A stretch of DNA of 30,164 nt, taken from assembly GCA_964617665.1 (NCBI GenBank), contig CAZUAH010000119.1:1-30164 (forward strand). The letters are read 5' to 3'. This DNA comes from JADHUC01 sp964617665 (GTDB lineage: Bacteria; Planctomycetota; Planctomycetia; Pirellulales; Pirellulaceae). The position numbers were made by a program, and so were the translations under genes. Positions 19,104 to 27,692 of this stretch are shown here, in pieces (position 1 is the first letter of the stretch; the number at the start of each line of letters is the position of its first letter). The notes under the pieces were generated by a model. The model had not been told where the DNA came from. It did no database searches and saw only the letters and a list, made by a program, of their open reading frames with translations.

Positions 19104-19132
19104 TTGCGGACAACGATCGTCACGTCTATAGT
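19104..19132 (+). promoter_or_regulatory. Possible promoter of the serine hydrolase gene
   Basis: TTGCGG (19104-19109), 17 bases, TATAGT (19127-19132). The -10 matches five of six consensus positions and spacing is optimal; the -35 is weak. It would give a leader of about 80 bases ending in GGAGG. Confidence 0.35.
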
Positions 19133-19218
19133 ATTCGCAGTTTACTAACGGTTCCTGACCCTTGTTCCGTCCCTCACCGAATCGTGTCGGACGAGAAAGC
19201 AATCTTGGAGGTCTGTAT

Positions 19219-20445
19219 ATGAATCCCGTCCGTCTCATATGCCTCTGGTTACTGATGGTTGTCGCAACGCCGTCGTCAGCCGCCGAGTCTGACGTACGCG
19301 AGCCGACCGCCAGGCTCGACGCCGACAAGTTGGCGATGATCCTCCCTGCCATGGAGGGGCACATCGAGGAGGGAAAGCTGGTGGGTGGTCTTGGGCTTGT
19401 AGCCCTCGGCGACAAGATCGTCTATGCAGAGACTTGGGGACAACGGGATCGCGAAAAGCAACTTCCAATGACCGACGACACGATCTTTCGGATCTATTCG
19501 ATGTCCAAGCCCGTGACGAGTGTCGCTGCCATGATCCTGGTAGAAGACGGAAATTTAGAGTTGGACGATCCGATTTCCAAATACTTGCCAGATTTGAGCG
19601 AGATGACGGTGCTTGTCGAGGCAAAGGGTGACAACGGCGAAACTCGGGAGGAAGAAGTCCCCGTCACTAGACCGATCACCGTGCGTGATCTGTTGCGTCA
19701 CACGTCGGGATTCACCTATGGCTTCTTTGGGAACAGCGAAGTCGACAAGCGGTATAGGAAGGCGGGCGTGCTTGTCACCGACAAGACATTGGAAGACACC
19801 GTAAAGAAGCTCTCGCAGATACCACTCAAACATCAGCCCGGCACCCGTTGGCACTACAGTGTTTCGACCGACGTTCTTGGTCGGGTGATCGAAGTCGCGG
19901 CAGGGCAGTCGTTGGATCAGTTCTTTCAGAAACGTATCTTCGAGCCCCTTGGTATGAAGGACACCTTCTTCACCGTACCGCAGGAAGAGCTTCCTCGGCT
20001 GGCGCAGATGTATGCACCCAATGTTCGCGGTGGGCTCAGGCCTGCCCTAGCGTTACGATCCCGTCGTTTCACTGATTCCTCGAACCGATTCTATTCGGGT
20101 GGCGGAGGGCTCTGTTCCACGGCCTCCGATTACATGGCGTTCTGCCGAATGTTGCTGAACGAGGGCCAGTTGGACGGCACGCGGATTCTCAAGCCAGAAA
20201 CAGTCCGCTCGATGCACACAAACCAGTTGACGGACGGAATTCAGCGCACGCTTGGCTTTCAGTTCGGCCTGGGGTTCAGAATCGACAGGAACGGCGTTTA
20301 CAGTTGGGGCGGTGCAGCAGGCACACGTTTTTGGATTGATCCGAAGAACGAGCTGATCACGATCTACATGGTCCAGATCAATCCGACCGGCAAATTCAAT
20401 TTCGGCGACGAAATGAAAAAACTCGTCTACGCCTCGCTGGAGTGA
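19219..20445 (+). CDS. Exported serine hydrolase of the beta-lactamase (class C)/EstB family
   Basis: A 408-residue protein with a signal peptide (MNPVRL, a hydrophobic run, cleavage likely near SSA-AES). The class C/DD-peptidase-like triad is visible: S94-M-S-K97 (SxxK), Y213 in HYSVSTD (the YxN position has Y-S-V), and W363-G-G in place of the KTG/HxG box. The Y-S-V and WGG variants are common in esterase-type members, so ester or amide hydrolysis is more likely than antibiotic resistance. The start at 19219 was chosen over the in-frame ATG at 19162 because GGAGG precedes it and it directly begins the signal peptide. It heads a plus-strand cluster with the aldolase and BASS transporter genes (gaps of 105 and 81 bases). 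Confidence 0.9.
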   Translation: MNPVRLICLWLLMVVATPSSAAESDVREPTARLDADKLAMILPAMEGHIEEGKLVGGLGLVALGDKIVYAETWGQRDREKQLPMTDDTIFRIYSMSKPVTSVAAMILVEDGNLELDDPISKYLPDLSEMTVLVEAKGDNGETREEEVPVTRPITVRDLLRHTSGFTYGFFGNSEVDKRYRKAGVLVTDKTLEDTVKKLSQIPLKHQPGTRWHYSVSTDVLGRVIEVAAGQSLDQFFQKRIFEPLGMKDTFFTVPQEELPRLAQMYAPNVRGGLRPALALRSRRFTDSSNRFYSGGGGLCSTASDYMAFCRMLLNEGQLDGTRILKPETVRSMHTNQLTDGIQRTLGFQFGLGFRIDRNGVYSWGGAAGTRFWIDPKNELITIYMVQINPTGKFNFGDEMKKLVYASLE

Positions 20446-20550
20446 CATTGGTCTGAAAGAGATACGTCTGCACGAGTCTCGCGCACCTAACCTGCGGGCC
20501 GTTCCGAGTCCAAACCGAAGAACGCCTTTACCAATCGTGGAGTATGCTTC

Positions 20551-21438
20551 ATGCACGAAAACATCCGCGGCATCGTTCCGCCCATGGTGACTCCGTTTCG
20601 AATGGACGGCACGATCGACGAACAGGCACTGAAGGCGGAAACGCGATACCTGATCGACACGGCACAGGTCCACGGACTGGCCGTTTGTGGCAGTACTGGC
20701 GAAGGCCATACGCTATCGACCGAGGAAACGCGACAGATTACTTCTATCGTGACCGAAGAAACAGCCGAACGCGTGCCGGTGATTGTAGGGGTCATCGCTA
20801 ACAGCACAGTGGCCGTGATCGAGAAGGGTCGGGCAGTCAGCGACCTGGGCGTGGCCGCATTGCAGGTGACGCCGGTGCACTACCTCTTCCGACCGGACGA
20901 CGATGCGATGGTGCGTCACTTCGCCGAGATTGCCTCAGCGACAGAACTTCCGGTGATGATCTACAACGTTATCCCCTGGACCTACCTGTCGCCGCAGTTG
21001 CTTACTCGGATCATTGACGAAGTTGACGGCGTAATCGGAGTGAAACAGAGTGCGGGCGATATGAAGATGCTGGCCGATCTGCTAATGATGGCTGGGGATC
21101 GGGCTCGCATTATGTCGGCGGTCGATGCCTTGCTGTACCCGTCATTCGCGCTGGGCGCGGTCGGTGCGATCGCCGCCATTCTGACCGCTGCTCCGACTTT
21201 GTGCGTCGAACTCTGGAACGCTGTGCAGGCCGGGGATCACGGGAAAGGCCGCGAGTTGCACGAGAACCTGCTGCCGATCTGGAACGCCATATTCGCCGAC
21301 AATCTTCCAGCTAATACCCGCTACTGCATGGAATTGCAGGGGCGAGACGGCGGCGTGCCGCGACCTCCCATGCCGGCCACTTCCGAAACACAGAAAGGCC
21401 CGATTCGCGAAGCACTGTCCGCGGCGGGGCTGGCGTAA
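20551..21438 (+). CDS. DapA/N-acetylneuraminate lyase family class I aldolase
   Basis: A 295-residue (beta/alpha)8 enzyme, the usual family length. It has the GSTGEG loop (47-52) that binds the keto-acid carboxylate, the catalytic tyrosine Y138 (VMIYNVI) and the Schiff-base lysine K165 (VIGVKQS). Family members condense or cleave pyruvate with an aldehyde (dihydrodipicolinate synthase, sialate lyase, keto-deoxy sugar-acid aldolases and hydratases). The presence of a serine hydrolase and a carboxylate-type transporter around it, and no lysine-biosynthesis genes, favours a catabolic role on a sugar or keto acid over DapA; the substrate is not determined. Start has GGAG 8 bases upstream. No odd features. 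Confidence 0.92.
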   Translation: MHENIRGIVPPMVTPFRMDGTIDEQALKAETRYLIDTAQVHGLAVCGSTGEGHTLSTEETRQITSIVTEETAERVPVIVGVIANSTVAVIEKGRAVSDLGVAALQVTPVHYLFRPDDDAMVRHFAEIASATELPVMIYNVIPWTYLSPQLLTRIIDEVDGVIGVKQSAGDMKMLADLLMMAGDRARIMSAVDALLYPSFALGAVGAIAAILTAAPTLCVELWNAVQAGDHGKGRELHENLLPIWNAIFADNLPANTRYCMELQGRDGGVPRPPMPATSETQKGPIREALSAAGLA

Positions 21439-21519
21439 ACGCGAAAGACAGGCCGGCGGTGGCCTGGGGATCTTTGGGGATACGCAGGATGACGTTTCGA
21501 GTGGGGTGAAGTCACAGAC

Positions 21520-22491
21520 ATGTCGAACTCGCACCGTCTCGTGCCACGCGTTCCTTTCACCGTATGGGTTCTTGTCTTCGCCGCGAGCGGTTACCTAATT
21601 CCGTCGATCTATACGTGGGAGTGGCATGGTTGCGAGCCAAAAGGCGCTATCCGCCTACTGGTGCAAGTGATCATGTTTGGCATGGGCGTGACGCTGACCT
21701 TTGCTGATTTCGGCCGCGTTCTGAAGATGCCCAAAGCTGTGTTGATCGGGGGCGTTTGCCAGTACGCAATCATGCCAATGCTGGCGTGGTCTTTCGCATC
21801 GGCTTTCGGACTCAAGACCGAAGTGGCTGCGGGTCTGATTCTGATCGGATCCTGCCCGGGTGGTGTGGCATCGAATGTCATCTGCTGCATCGCACGAGCG
21901 AACGTTCCGCTGTCGGTGACAATGACGGCTTGCTCGACCATGCTGTCGCCGTTGGTGACTCCCGTTGCCATGAAACTGATCGCAGGCCAGTACGTTCCGA
22001 TCGAGGTCATTCCGCTGATGATCTCGATTCTGAAGATGATTCTGGTGCCCGTGCTGCTGGGGCTGCTCGTGAACCACTACGCGCATCGCATAATCCAACG
22101 CCTGATCGTAATCCTGCCTGTGATTGCCATGTTCTCGATCTGCGTGATCATTGCCATCACGATTGCGCTGGCCAGGAACGACTTGGCGACCGTTGGTCTG
22201 GCGCTCTTTGGCGCTGCCGCGTGTCACAATGCCGCAGGCTACGTTCTTGGCTACGGCGCAGCCAGACTGTCGGGGCTCGACCAGCGCGACTGTCGCACGG
22301 TAGCTTTGGAAGTTGGCATCCAGAACGGCGGCATGGCCACGGGGCTGGCCATCAATGTTCTGAAGAGTCCGCTGGTGGCACTCGGATCCGCGGTCTTCGG
22401 CCCTTGGAGCGCCATCACAAGTTCTGTCCTCGCATCCCGATGGAAAAAATCTATTCCGATCGAATCTGACACAAAACCCAGCGAAACCTGA
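21520..22491 (+). CDS. Bile acid:sodium symporter (BASS) family transporter
   Basis: A 323-residue inner-membrane protein with about nine or ten hydrophobic helices. Hallmarks are GSCPGGVASN (110-119), the crossover loop of the first repeat, and EVGIQN (264-269), the second crossover with the conserved E-x-G-x-Q-N for sodium binding. Members carry organic anions such as pyruvate, pantoate, bile acids or keto acids with sodium. Placed right after the aldolase gene, it may import the aldolase substrate or product; that is inference. The ribosome binding site is weak (GGGGTGA about 9 bases upstream). Its TGA stop is immediately followed by the convergent gene's stop, with no base in between. Confidence 0.92.
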   Translation: MSNSHRLVPRVPFTVWVLVFAASGYLIPSIYTWEWHGCEPKGAIRLLVQVIMFGMGVTLTFADFGRVLKMPKAVLIGGVCQYAIMPMLAWSFASAFGLKTEVAAGLILIGSCPGGVASNVICCIARANVPLSVTMTACSTMLSPLVTPVAMKLIAGQYVPIEVIPLMISILKMILVPVLLGLLVNHYAHRIIQRLIVILPVIAMFSICVIIAITIALARNDLATVGLALFGAAACHNAAGYVLGYGAARLSGLDQRDCRTVALEVGIQNGGMATGLAINVLKSPLVALGSAVFGPWSAITSSVLASRWKKSIPIESDTKPSET

Positions 22492-23922
22492 CTACTCACC
22501 TTCGTCCGTTTGCGCGACCTCGCGCAACAGCCGTAACAACTCGCGGCGGAGTTTCGGCTCGGCATCCACCTCGAAGCAACTCGACGTGGCCGCCCATGTC
22601 GAGTAGCCGCCCAGTTTGTGCTGCTCCGGTGGTGGCAGATAACACCAGAACCCGTTGGCCAAGTCGATATTGAAGTACGGGCGCAGCGGGCTCTCCTTGC
22701 GAATGGCGATACCCGTCGATGCAAAAAGCTCGCATGGAACGGTCGTGATTCCCAAATCGCCAACACGAAAGGCCTGAAGGCAGACGGGGACGGTCGCTGG
22801 GAACTGAGCCAGTTCAAGCATTTGCTGAGCGTAGACTTTCGAGCTGCGATGCGTCTTGCCCTTCCACGTGCCTGCCAGGACCGCGTTAGCCCATTCGATC
22901 CGTTCCGTGTTTGGCCGACGCACAGCCACGTCGATCGTCGATTGACACACACCCAGCGCCACGTAATCGCGATATTCGATCTGCTGGCAAACACGGAACG
23001 CCTCTTCGGCCAGCGCGCTGCCCAGCTTCTTCATGCCCTCGTAGCCGCCACGAAACGGCGCAATATCGCCGCCGGGGCTCCTGGCCAGGATGCCGACCAA
23101 CGGCGGATTGGTCTCGTCGGTCGTCATCAGCGTGGCGAGTCGATCGGCAAAATGTCCCCAGTAATCGGCCGTCACGTCGCCCCGCGTGTCGCCCGTCACG
23201 TAGTGGACCGGGAAGCTGGCCAGTACCGCCAATGGTTGGCCATCGGCATGCTGCACGCTGAGCACACCAATCTGCGGATCGGCGGGCCCGGCAGGCCGCG
23301 TGACTTGGTTCCCGCCGCGCATCACGACTCGATCCATTTGTTCACCGAACGCATTCATCGCCAGAGTGCCCGGTTCCAGCAAGTCGCGACGGCATCGGAC
23401 GAACTCCGGTTTGCTGCCCACGCCCCAACCGACCTTTGCCGGAGCCATATTCTCGATGGCCGTCGACACGGCGTCGGCGATTCCTTCGCAGAAAAGGTCG
23501 TAGTACTGAAGGTCCAACTTCGACGTGGCCAGCCCCACACGCGGAGCAGCATGCGAGTGCGTGGAGGCAAGCACGAATCGGTCAGGCGGCAGGCCAGTCC
23601 GCTCCCGCACGAGACGTTTGGCCTTGTCGACGATGTCTCTGTAGATGATCGTGCAATCACAAACGACAAACGCGATTCGTTCGCGGCCGTTGTCCAGCAC
23701 CAAAGCGCGGGCATGCAGCGGCGTGACAATGCGTTTGGCAGGTCCGCGTTTGGAGATCGGGCCGCTCAGCGAGACGCCCAGCGCAGGCGTGATGTCGGCA
23801 GTGCCTGCACCGGCACGGAGCCCCTTGGGCTCGGCGGCGGCCACGGCCGGCAAGAGCCACGCTCCCACCACCACCGCGCCAGCCGCTCCAAAGAAGCCTC
23901 GTCGAGTCGCTTTTGGTCTCAT
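22492..23922 (-). CDS. Tat-exported neutral/alkaline ceramidase-like hydrolase
   Basis: A 476-residue exported protein with a twin-arginine signal (ATRRGFFGAAGAV, R7-R8, then a hydrophobic run). It resembles the N-terminal domain of neutral/alkaline non-lysosomal ceramidases, a zinc amidase family, seen in 'GAGTADITPALGVSLSG', 'FVVCDCT' and 'ASTHSHAAP' (histidines 122 and 124), and in the later 'SFPVHYV' and 'ARSPGGDIAP'. Planctomycetes often have many exported paralogues whose substrates are unknown, so ceramidase activity should not be assumed. I chose the ATG at 23922 because GGAG lies about 9-10 bases upstream and it begins the Tat signal; an upstream in-frame ATG at 23967 would bury it. 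It follows the metallo-beta-lactamase-fold gene by 41 bases (co-transcribed). Confidence 0.85.
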   Translation of the reverse strand: MRPKATRRGFFGAAGAVVVGAWLLPAVAAAEPKGLRAGAGTADITPALGVSLSGPISKRGPAKRIVTPLHARALVLDNGRERIAFVVCDCTIIYRDIVDKAKRLVRERTGLPPDRFVLASTHSHAAPRVGLATSKLDLQYYDLFCEGIADAVSTAIENMAPAKVGWGVGSKPEFVRCRRDLLEPGTLAMNAFGEQMDRVVMRGGNQVTRPAGPADPQIGVLSVQHADGQPLAVLASFPVHYVTGDTRGDVTADYWGHFADRLATLMTTDETNPPLVGILARSPGGDIAPFRGGYEGMKKLGSALAEEAFRVCQQIEYRDYVALGVCQSTIDVAVRRPNTERIEWANAVLAGTWKGKTHRSSKVYAQQMLELAQFPATVPVCLQAFRVGDLGITTVPCELFASTGIAIRKESPLRPYFNIDLANGFWCYLPPPEQHKLGGYSTWAATSSCFEVDAEPKLRRELLRLLREVAQTDEGE

Positions 23923-23963
23923 CGTTCTCTCTCCTCGCGACGTCCGTGCGAAGTGCACTCCGG

Positions 23964-24980
23964 TCATCGCAACAGATCAATCGTTGTCAGCTCGTCCGGG
24001 AAAACGACTTCACCGGAGAAAACCTCGCTCACCGCATCGATGAAGGGCTTTCTTTTCTCCGGGCTGTTAGCGCCGCCGTTGTGTGTCAGAATGACTCGAC
24101 GGGCTCCCGCCGCCTTGCCAATCTCGCGGACTTCATCGGTGCCCATGATTACATCGAAGTATTTCTTGGCGTTTCCGACCAATACGCAAGGGAGCACCAG
24201 CGTGTCGGCCCCCTGCGCCAGTTCCCTCAGCTCCGGGCAGTCGCCGCAATCGCCAGCAAAGACGATGCTTCCTCGATCCGTGTCGAACCGGTAGGCGAGC
24301 GACTCGAGCGTGGGCTCCAGATGATGCACGCGCGCGGCTGTCACCGTCCACGAGGGCGATTCTTCGACCTTTCCCGGTCCCGCGTCCCGCGCCTCGAAGG
24401 CGGGAGCCGGTCGGGGTGGCACGCCCCCTCGATTCTCAAAGATCTTGATGCTCACCGGCGCTGATATCCGCGAGTGCCAATCAGGGAAAAACGCACCGTT
24501 CTCGCCCAACAACTGCTCGACAAACGACCGAGTGGGTGGTGGTCCGTAGATTCTCAGAGGCGGCTCCGTACCTTTGCACAGGTCCCACCGGACCAGTGCG
24601 AAACAGGGAAGGTCGACGTTGTGATCGAAGTGGTGGTGGGTAAGAAAGACATGGTTCACCTTCTTCGTCGCAATGCCCATCCGAGCCATCTTGTAGGTAG
24701 TGCCCGGACCGCAGTCGACCATCAGAAACTCTCGTCCCACTTCAAGCAGAAACGCACTTCCGTGACGCGTCCCGTCACCCGAACCGTACGGAGGCGGATA
24801 TCCGCACCCTATCAGATGCAGACGCAACGGCGGCCTCTTGTCGTTCAGATCGGCGGTCTCTAGCTGCTTCTTCTCTGAAGGCTTCTCGCCTTCGTCCGCT
24901 GCGAAGCACGCGGTGTGGGTGCCCGAAAGCGCCGCCGCGACGCCCGCGCTGGTCCTGAGGAAGTCCCGTCGTGTTGCCAT
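23964..24980 (-). CDS. Tat-exported metallo-beta-lactamase-fold hydrolase (RNase Z/arylsulfatase-like subgroup)
   Basis: A 338-residue protein with a Tat signal (ATRRDFLRTSAGVAAAL). The metal motif is H115-x-H117-x-D119-H120 (HHHFDH), preceded by 'VDCGPGTT', with 'VHHLEPTLESLAYRFD' (H219/H220), D244 in FAGDCGD and H300 in ILTHNG. That order matches RNase Z and its exported relatives that act on phospho- or sulfo-esters; periplasmic location argues against tRNA processing. The histidine normally found just before the T-x-E/D helix after the central aspartate (catalytic in RNase Z) is replaced by Met/Gly in 'VIMGTDEV' (279-280). Start has AGGAG 8 bases upstream. It is the first gene of a two-gene minus-strand operon. 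Confidence 0.87.
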   Translation of the reverse strand: MATRRDFLRTSAGVAAALSGTHTACFAADEGEKPSEKKQLETADLNDKRPPLRLHLIGCGYPPPYGSGDGTRHGSAFLLEVGREFLMVDCGPGTTYKMARMGIATKKVNHVFLTHHHFDHNVDLPCFALVRWDLCKGTEPPLRIYGPPPTRSFVEQLLGENGAFFPDWHSRISAPVSIKIFENRGGVPPRPAPAFEARDAGPGKVEESPSWTVTAARVHHLEPTLESLAYRFDTDRGSIVFAGDCGDCPELRELAQGADTLVLPCVLVGNAKKYFDVIMGTDEVREIGKAAGARRVILTHNGGANSPEKRKPFIDAVSEVFSGEVVFPDELTTIDLLR

Positions 24981-25183
24981 GAGTCGCTCCTAACACGGCC
25001 AAGCCGCAATCGATACTGGTAAGTCTAATTTTCCACTGCGACGGACTCGCACGCAATCCGCGCTTCCGAAATTCTTATCTGTGATTGCTGACACACGAGC
25101 AAAAGCTGGATGCTCGCGCGATACTCTGTTAGCATAAACACGGTCTGCTGCAGAATAGTCCAGCTTCCCCGGAGGACGTAACC
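24981..25183. other. Divergent intergenic region between the MBL-fold and amidohydrolase genes
   Basis: About 200 bases shared by two outward-facing genes. No gene is seen. The plus-strand side ends in GGAGG before the amidohydrolase ATG, and TAGCAT at 25128-25133 could serve as a -10, but no good -35 pairs with it. Confidence 0.4.
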
Positions 25184-26263
25184 ATGCAACACGTAAGTCT
25201 CAGATTCACTTGTTCGGTGTTCTTCCTGTTGTGCGTTCCAGCCATCGCGTACGCAGCGAGCCCCTTCACCCTCTCGACCATGCCGCGTGTCGACGTCCAT
25301 GCCCACATCCGGCCCACCTGGGAGGTGATTGACGAGTACATGGAGCTACGCGACGCCATCAAGAAAGAGTACGACGTCGAGATGGCCATGTGGTTCAGCC
25401 TCAACGGCCCTCCACCGGACCTAGATGAACTCAAGAAACGTTACAACGGCAGATTCCTATGGACGATTCGCGACTACAAGATCTCGGATGGTCTGGAGTT
25501 TTCAGAGCAGGAGTTGGTCGACTGGCACAAACGAGGCGTGGTGGGCTTCAAGTTCTATCCCGGCTGGCAGCCCGGCGTTCGAGTGGACCACCCCGATAAC
25601 GATCCGACGTTTTCCAAAATGGAAGAGATCGGGATGGTAGCGGCCTCGGTGCACGTTGCCAATCCATGTGGGATTTATGGACGCCGAACCACCGGATGGA
25701 TTCCTGACCCGGTCGTGTTCTGGCAACACCAGCGCAGATGGGAGAACGTTCTCATCAAACATCCGAAATTGGTTGCGGTCAACGCTCACATGCTGTGGCT
25801 TTGTTACTCGGACGAGCAGCTGGACTATTTGCGCTACATGCTCACAACGTACCCCAATCTGAACGTCGACATTGCCACGACACCCGAGATGCTTCACTTC
25901 GTCAAACGCGATAACCTGAGGGACTTCATGATCGAGTATGCCGATCGTGTCCTCTTCGGCACCGACGTGGGGACGAAATGGATGGCTCCCGATCTGGGCG
26001 GAGCCGCCGACAACTTCAAGACCAGAGCGGCCAACTACAAGCGTTACTTCGACTACCTGGAGACCGACAAGATCGTGCCCAGCGACTTTGTAGACGTAAC
26101 AAAGGGGCAAAAAGGCGTCCGCCTGAACGAGGAGGGGAAACGCAAGATACAGGGGCTCGCTCTGCCCAACGAGGTGCTGGAGAAGATATATTTCCGCAAT
26201 GCCATGCGGATCTATCCACACGTGAAGGCCAACTTGAAGAACCTAGGGTATCCAGTCGAATGA
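25184..26263 (+). CDS. Exported amidohydrolase (amidohydrolase-2/TIM-barrel metal hydrolase)
   Basis: A 359-residue protein with a Sec signal peptide (hydrophobic residues 7-22, AYA-ASP). The amidohydrolase-2 fold is shown by H39-x-H41 (DVHAHI), H157 (SVHVAN), H202 (VNAHML), D261 (FGTDVG) and the closing 'YFRNAMRIYP' (the usual N-A-x-R-x-[FY] end). The family includes decarboxylases and lactonases such as ACMSD and 2-pyrone-4,6-dicarboxylate hydrolase, plus amidases; the substrate cannot be named. Export is less common for the characterised members but frequent in planctomycetes. GGAGG lies 9 bases before the ATG. It is transcribed away from the MBL gene and faces the aldo/keto reductase gene across 236 bases. 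Confidence 0.88.
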   Translation: MQHVSLRFTCSVFFLLCVPAIAYAASPFTLSTMPRVDVHAHIRPTWEVIDEYMELRDAIKKEYDVEMAMWFSLNGPPPDLDELKKRYNGRFLWTIRDYKISDGLEFSEQELVDWHKRGVVGFKFYPGWQPGVRVDHPDNDPTFSKMEEIGMVAASVHVANPCGIYGRRTTGWIPDPVVFWQHQRRWENVLIKHPKLVAVNAHMLWLCYSDEQLDYLRYMLTTYPNLNVDIATTPEMLHFVKRDNLRDFMIEYADRVLFGTDVGTKWMAPDLGGAADNFKTRAANYKRYFDYLETDKIVPSDFVDVTKGQKGVRLNEEGKRKIQGLALPNEVLEKIYFRNAMRIYPHVKANLKNLGYPVE

Positions 26264-26499
26264 TCGGCCATCGGCTAAGAGCAGTGGTCGCCTCCGGCGT
26301 TCGACTGGCTCTCGACAACGGGCCGGTCCTGACCGAAGCCCGCTCGGGCGCAGGCGATGCCTTGACCAATACCGGGTGGCTGAGACATTTGGATCGGTCT
26401 CATCTGGACCGCGGGCTAGTGCCCATCGGCTGATCTCAAGCGCCAATGCAACATCGGCAAGACTCTAGCGATATTCGAACAAGGGGCCAACTCGCGGCT
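26264..26499. other. Intergenic interval between convergent amidohydrolase and reductase genes
   Basis: No gene could be supported. Two short perfect dyads occur (CGGTC/GACCG near 26320 and GCCCG/CGGGC near 26340) without a T-run; they may help transcription stop on either strand, but this is uncertain. Confidence 0.3.
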
Positions 26500-27489
26500 C
26501 TACCCCACGCCGTGCTGAGCGCGGTGATAATGGCCGTCGAAACCGGTCGTGGTCTTGAATCCCTCGTACTTGCCTTCCTTTCCCGCCTCCTTCGTGTCGG
26601 CCAGTAGCTTTTCTAGTTCTGCAGCTTTCATCGGTTTGAAGTTGCGTGCGATTGCCAGGTCCTGCTTGAAATCCTTGCGCGAGGTGATGCCGCAAACCAG
26701 AGTGCTGATCGGCAGCGACAAGGCATAGCGGCGGCAAACCTCGGCGCTGATTTTGAGTTGGTTGGGGATGATCCCACAGGCCAGGGCCTTCATGCCAATC
26801 ACACCGATCTTGCGACGATTGCACTCGGGTACGACCTCTTTCTGAAAACTGCGGTAATGGGCATCCAGGATGTTGATCGGCATCTGGACCGTGTCCCATT
26901 CGCAAGGTTTGGCGAGCATTTTCAATAGATGGTCGATGTCTTTGTGCCCGGTGAAGCCGATGTAGCGAACCTTGCCTTCCTTCTTCGCTTCCAGGGCCGC
27001 CTTCAGGGCGCCGCGATCAACGATCCAATCGGGGTCGTCGGGATAGTTGATTTCGTGGAATTGCCACAGATCCAGGTGATCCGTCTGCAGTCGCCGAAGG
27101 CTGTCTTCCAGATGCTTCTTGGTTCCCTTGTAGTCGCGGGCGCAGTTCTTGGTCATCAAGAAAACCTTGTCGCGTCGACCGCCGGTAGCCAACGCCTTTC
27201 CCATCACCTTTTCGGCGCCGCCATTGTGGTAGTCCCAGGCGTTGTCGAAGAAGGTCATTCCGTTGTCGATCGCCTCGTGCATGATCGAAATGGCTTCGGC
27301 CTCGTCGATCGAGCCGATGTGCCAACCGCCCATACCGACAATGGATACCTTCTCGCCAGTCTTGCCCAACGGACGCTTGGGCAGCCCGTCCGAACTGTCC
27401 TCTTGAGCCGGCAGGACTGTTGTATCCATCGCAGCCATGGCTAACCCGGCTGCGGCGGCCTTCAGAAACTCTCGTCTTGTCTCGATCAT
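26500..27489 (-). CDS. Tat-exported aldo/keto reductase
   Basis: A 329-residue protein, about normal length for the superfamily after removing a Tat signal (TRREFLKAAAAGLAMAA). The catalytic tetrad is in place: D82 (FFDNA), Y87, K114 (MTKN) and H145 (WQFHEI). The substrate would be a carbonyl reduced with NADPH, or oxidised in reverse; the cofactor would be brought out folded with the enzyme, which explains Tat export. The substrate is unknown. ATG 27489 was chosen because GGAG sits 8 bases upstream and the Tat motif follows at once; in-frame ATGs up to 27651 would add 54 residues of non-coding character. Transcribed divergently from the SSS symporter gene. Confidence 0.9.
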   Translation of the reverse strand: MIETRREFLKAAAAGLAMAAMDTTVLPAQEDSSDGLPKRPLGKTGEKVSIVGMGGWHIGSIDEAEAISIMHEAIDNGMTFFDNAWDYHNGGAEKVMGKALATGGRRDKVFLMTKNCARDYKGTKKHLEDSLRRLQTDHLDLWQFHEINYPDDPDWIVDRGALKAALEAKKEGKVRYIGFTGHKDIDHLLKMLAKPCEWDTVQMPINILDAHYRSFQKEVVPECNRRKIGVIGMKALACGIIPNQLKISAEVCRRYALSLPISTLVCGITSRKDFKQDLAIARNFKPMKAAELEKLLADTKEAGKEGKYEGFKTTTGFDGHYHRAQHGVG

Positions 27490-27656
27490 AGCGTGGTCTC
27501 CATCAACAGAAGTGTCGAGCCTAGACATCGCCGAGAACATCGTTACAACCCGCGACGCAAACACCAGAATCATTGTACCATCGCATCGGACCACAAACAG
27601 CCAGCGCAAACACGCCTCTCCAACCGCCCCCCGATACAGGCCGCGTCGCAACTTGT

Positions 27657-27662
27657 TATAAT
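27657..27662 (+). promoter_or_regulatory. Extended -10 promoter of the sodium/solute symporter gene
   Basis: A perfect TATAAT (27657-27662) preceded by TG one base upstream (TGTTATAAT), i.e. an extended -10. The -35 region (GATACA at 27633-27638, 18-base spacer) is poor. Start of transcription near 27669 gives a short leader of about 24 bases carrying GGGAGG. Confidence 0.6.
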
Positions 27663-27692
27663 CTCGGCTTTTGTCTGGGAGGCGTTTGTTTC

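Noticed and set aside
18946..19113. 56-residue N-terminal extension of the acyl-CoA synthetase
   Set aside because: No ribosome binding site at 19113, non-conserved composition, and overlap with a likely promoter; the ATG at 18945 has GGAG.
19219..20445. True class C beta-lactamase regulated by BlaI
   Set aside because: Its active-site boxes (Y-S-V, WGG) fit esterase-like members. No TACG-N8-CGTA dyad was seen at its promoter, and it is separated from the blaI operon by another gene.
20551..21438. Dihydrodipicolinate synthase for lysine synthesis (dapA)
   Set aside because: The family fits but neighbours are catabolic and transport genes; the family has many other activities, so no symbol was given.
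22618..24294. 558-codon open frame on the plus strand
   Set aside because: Antisense to the ceramidase-like and MBL-fold genes, both clearly supported by motifs; the composition (many His/Arg) is that of a shadow frame.
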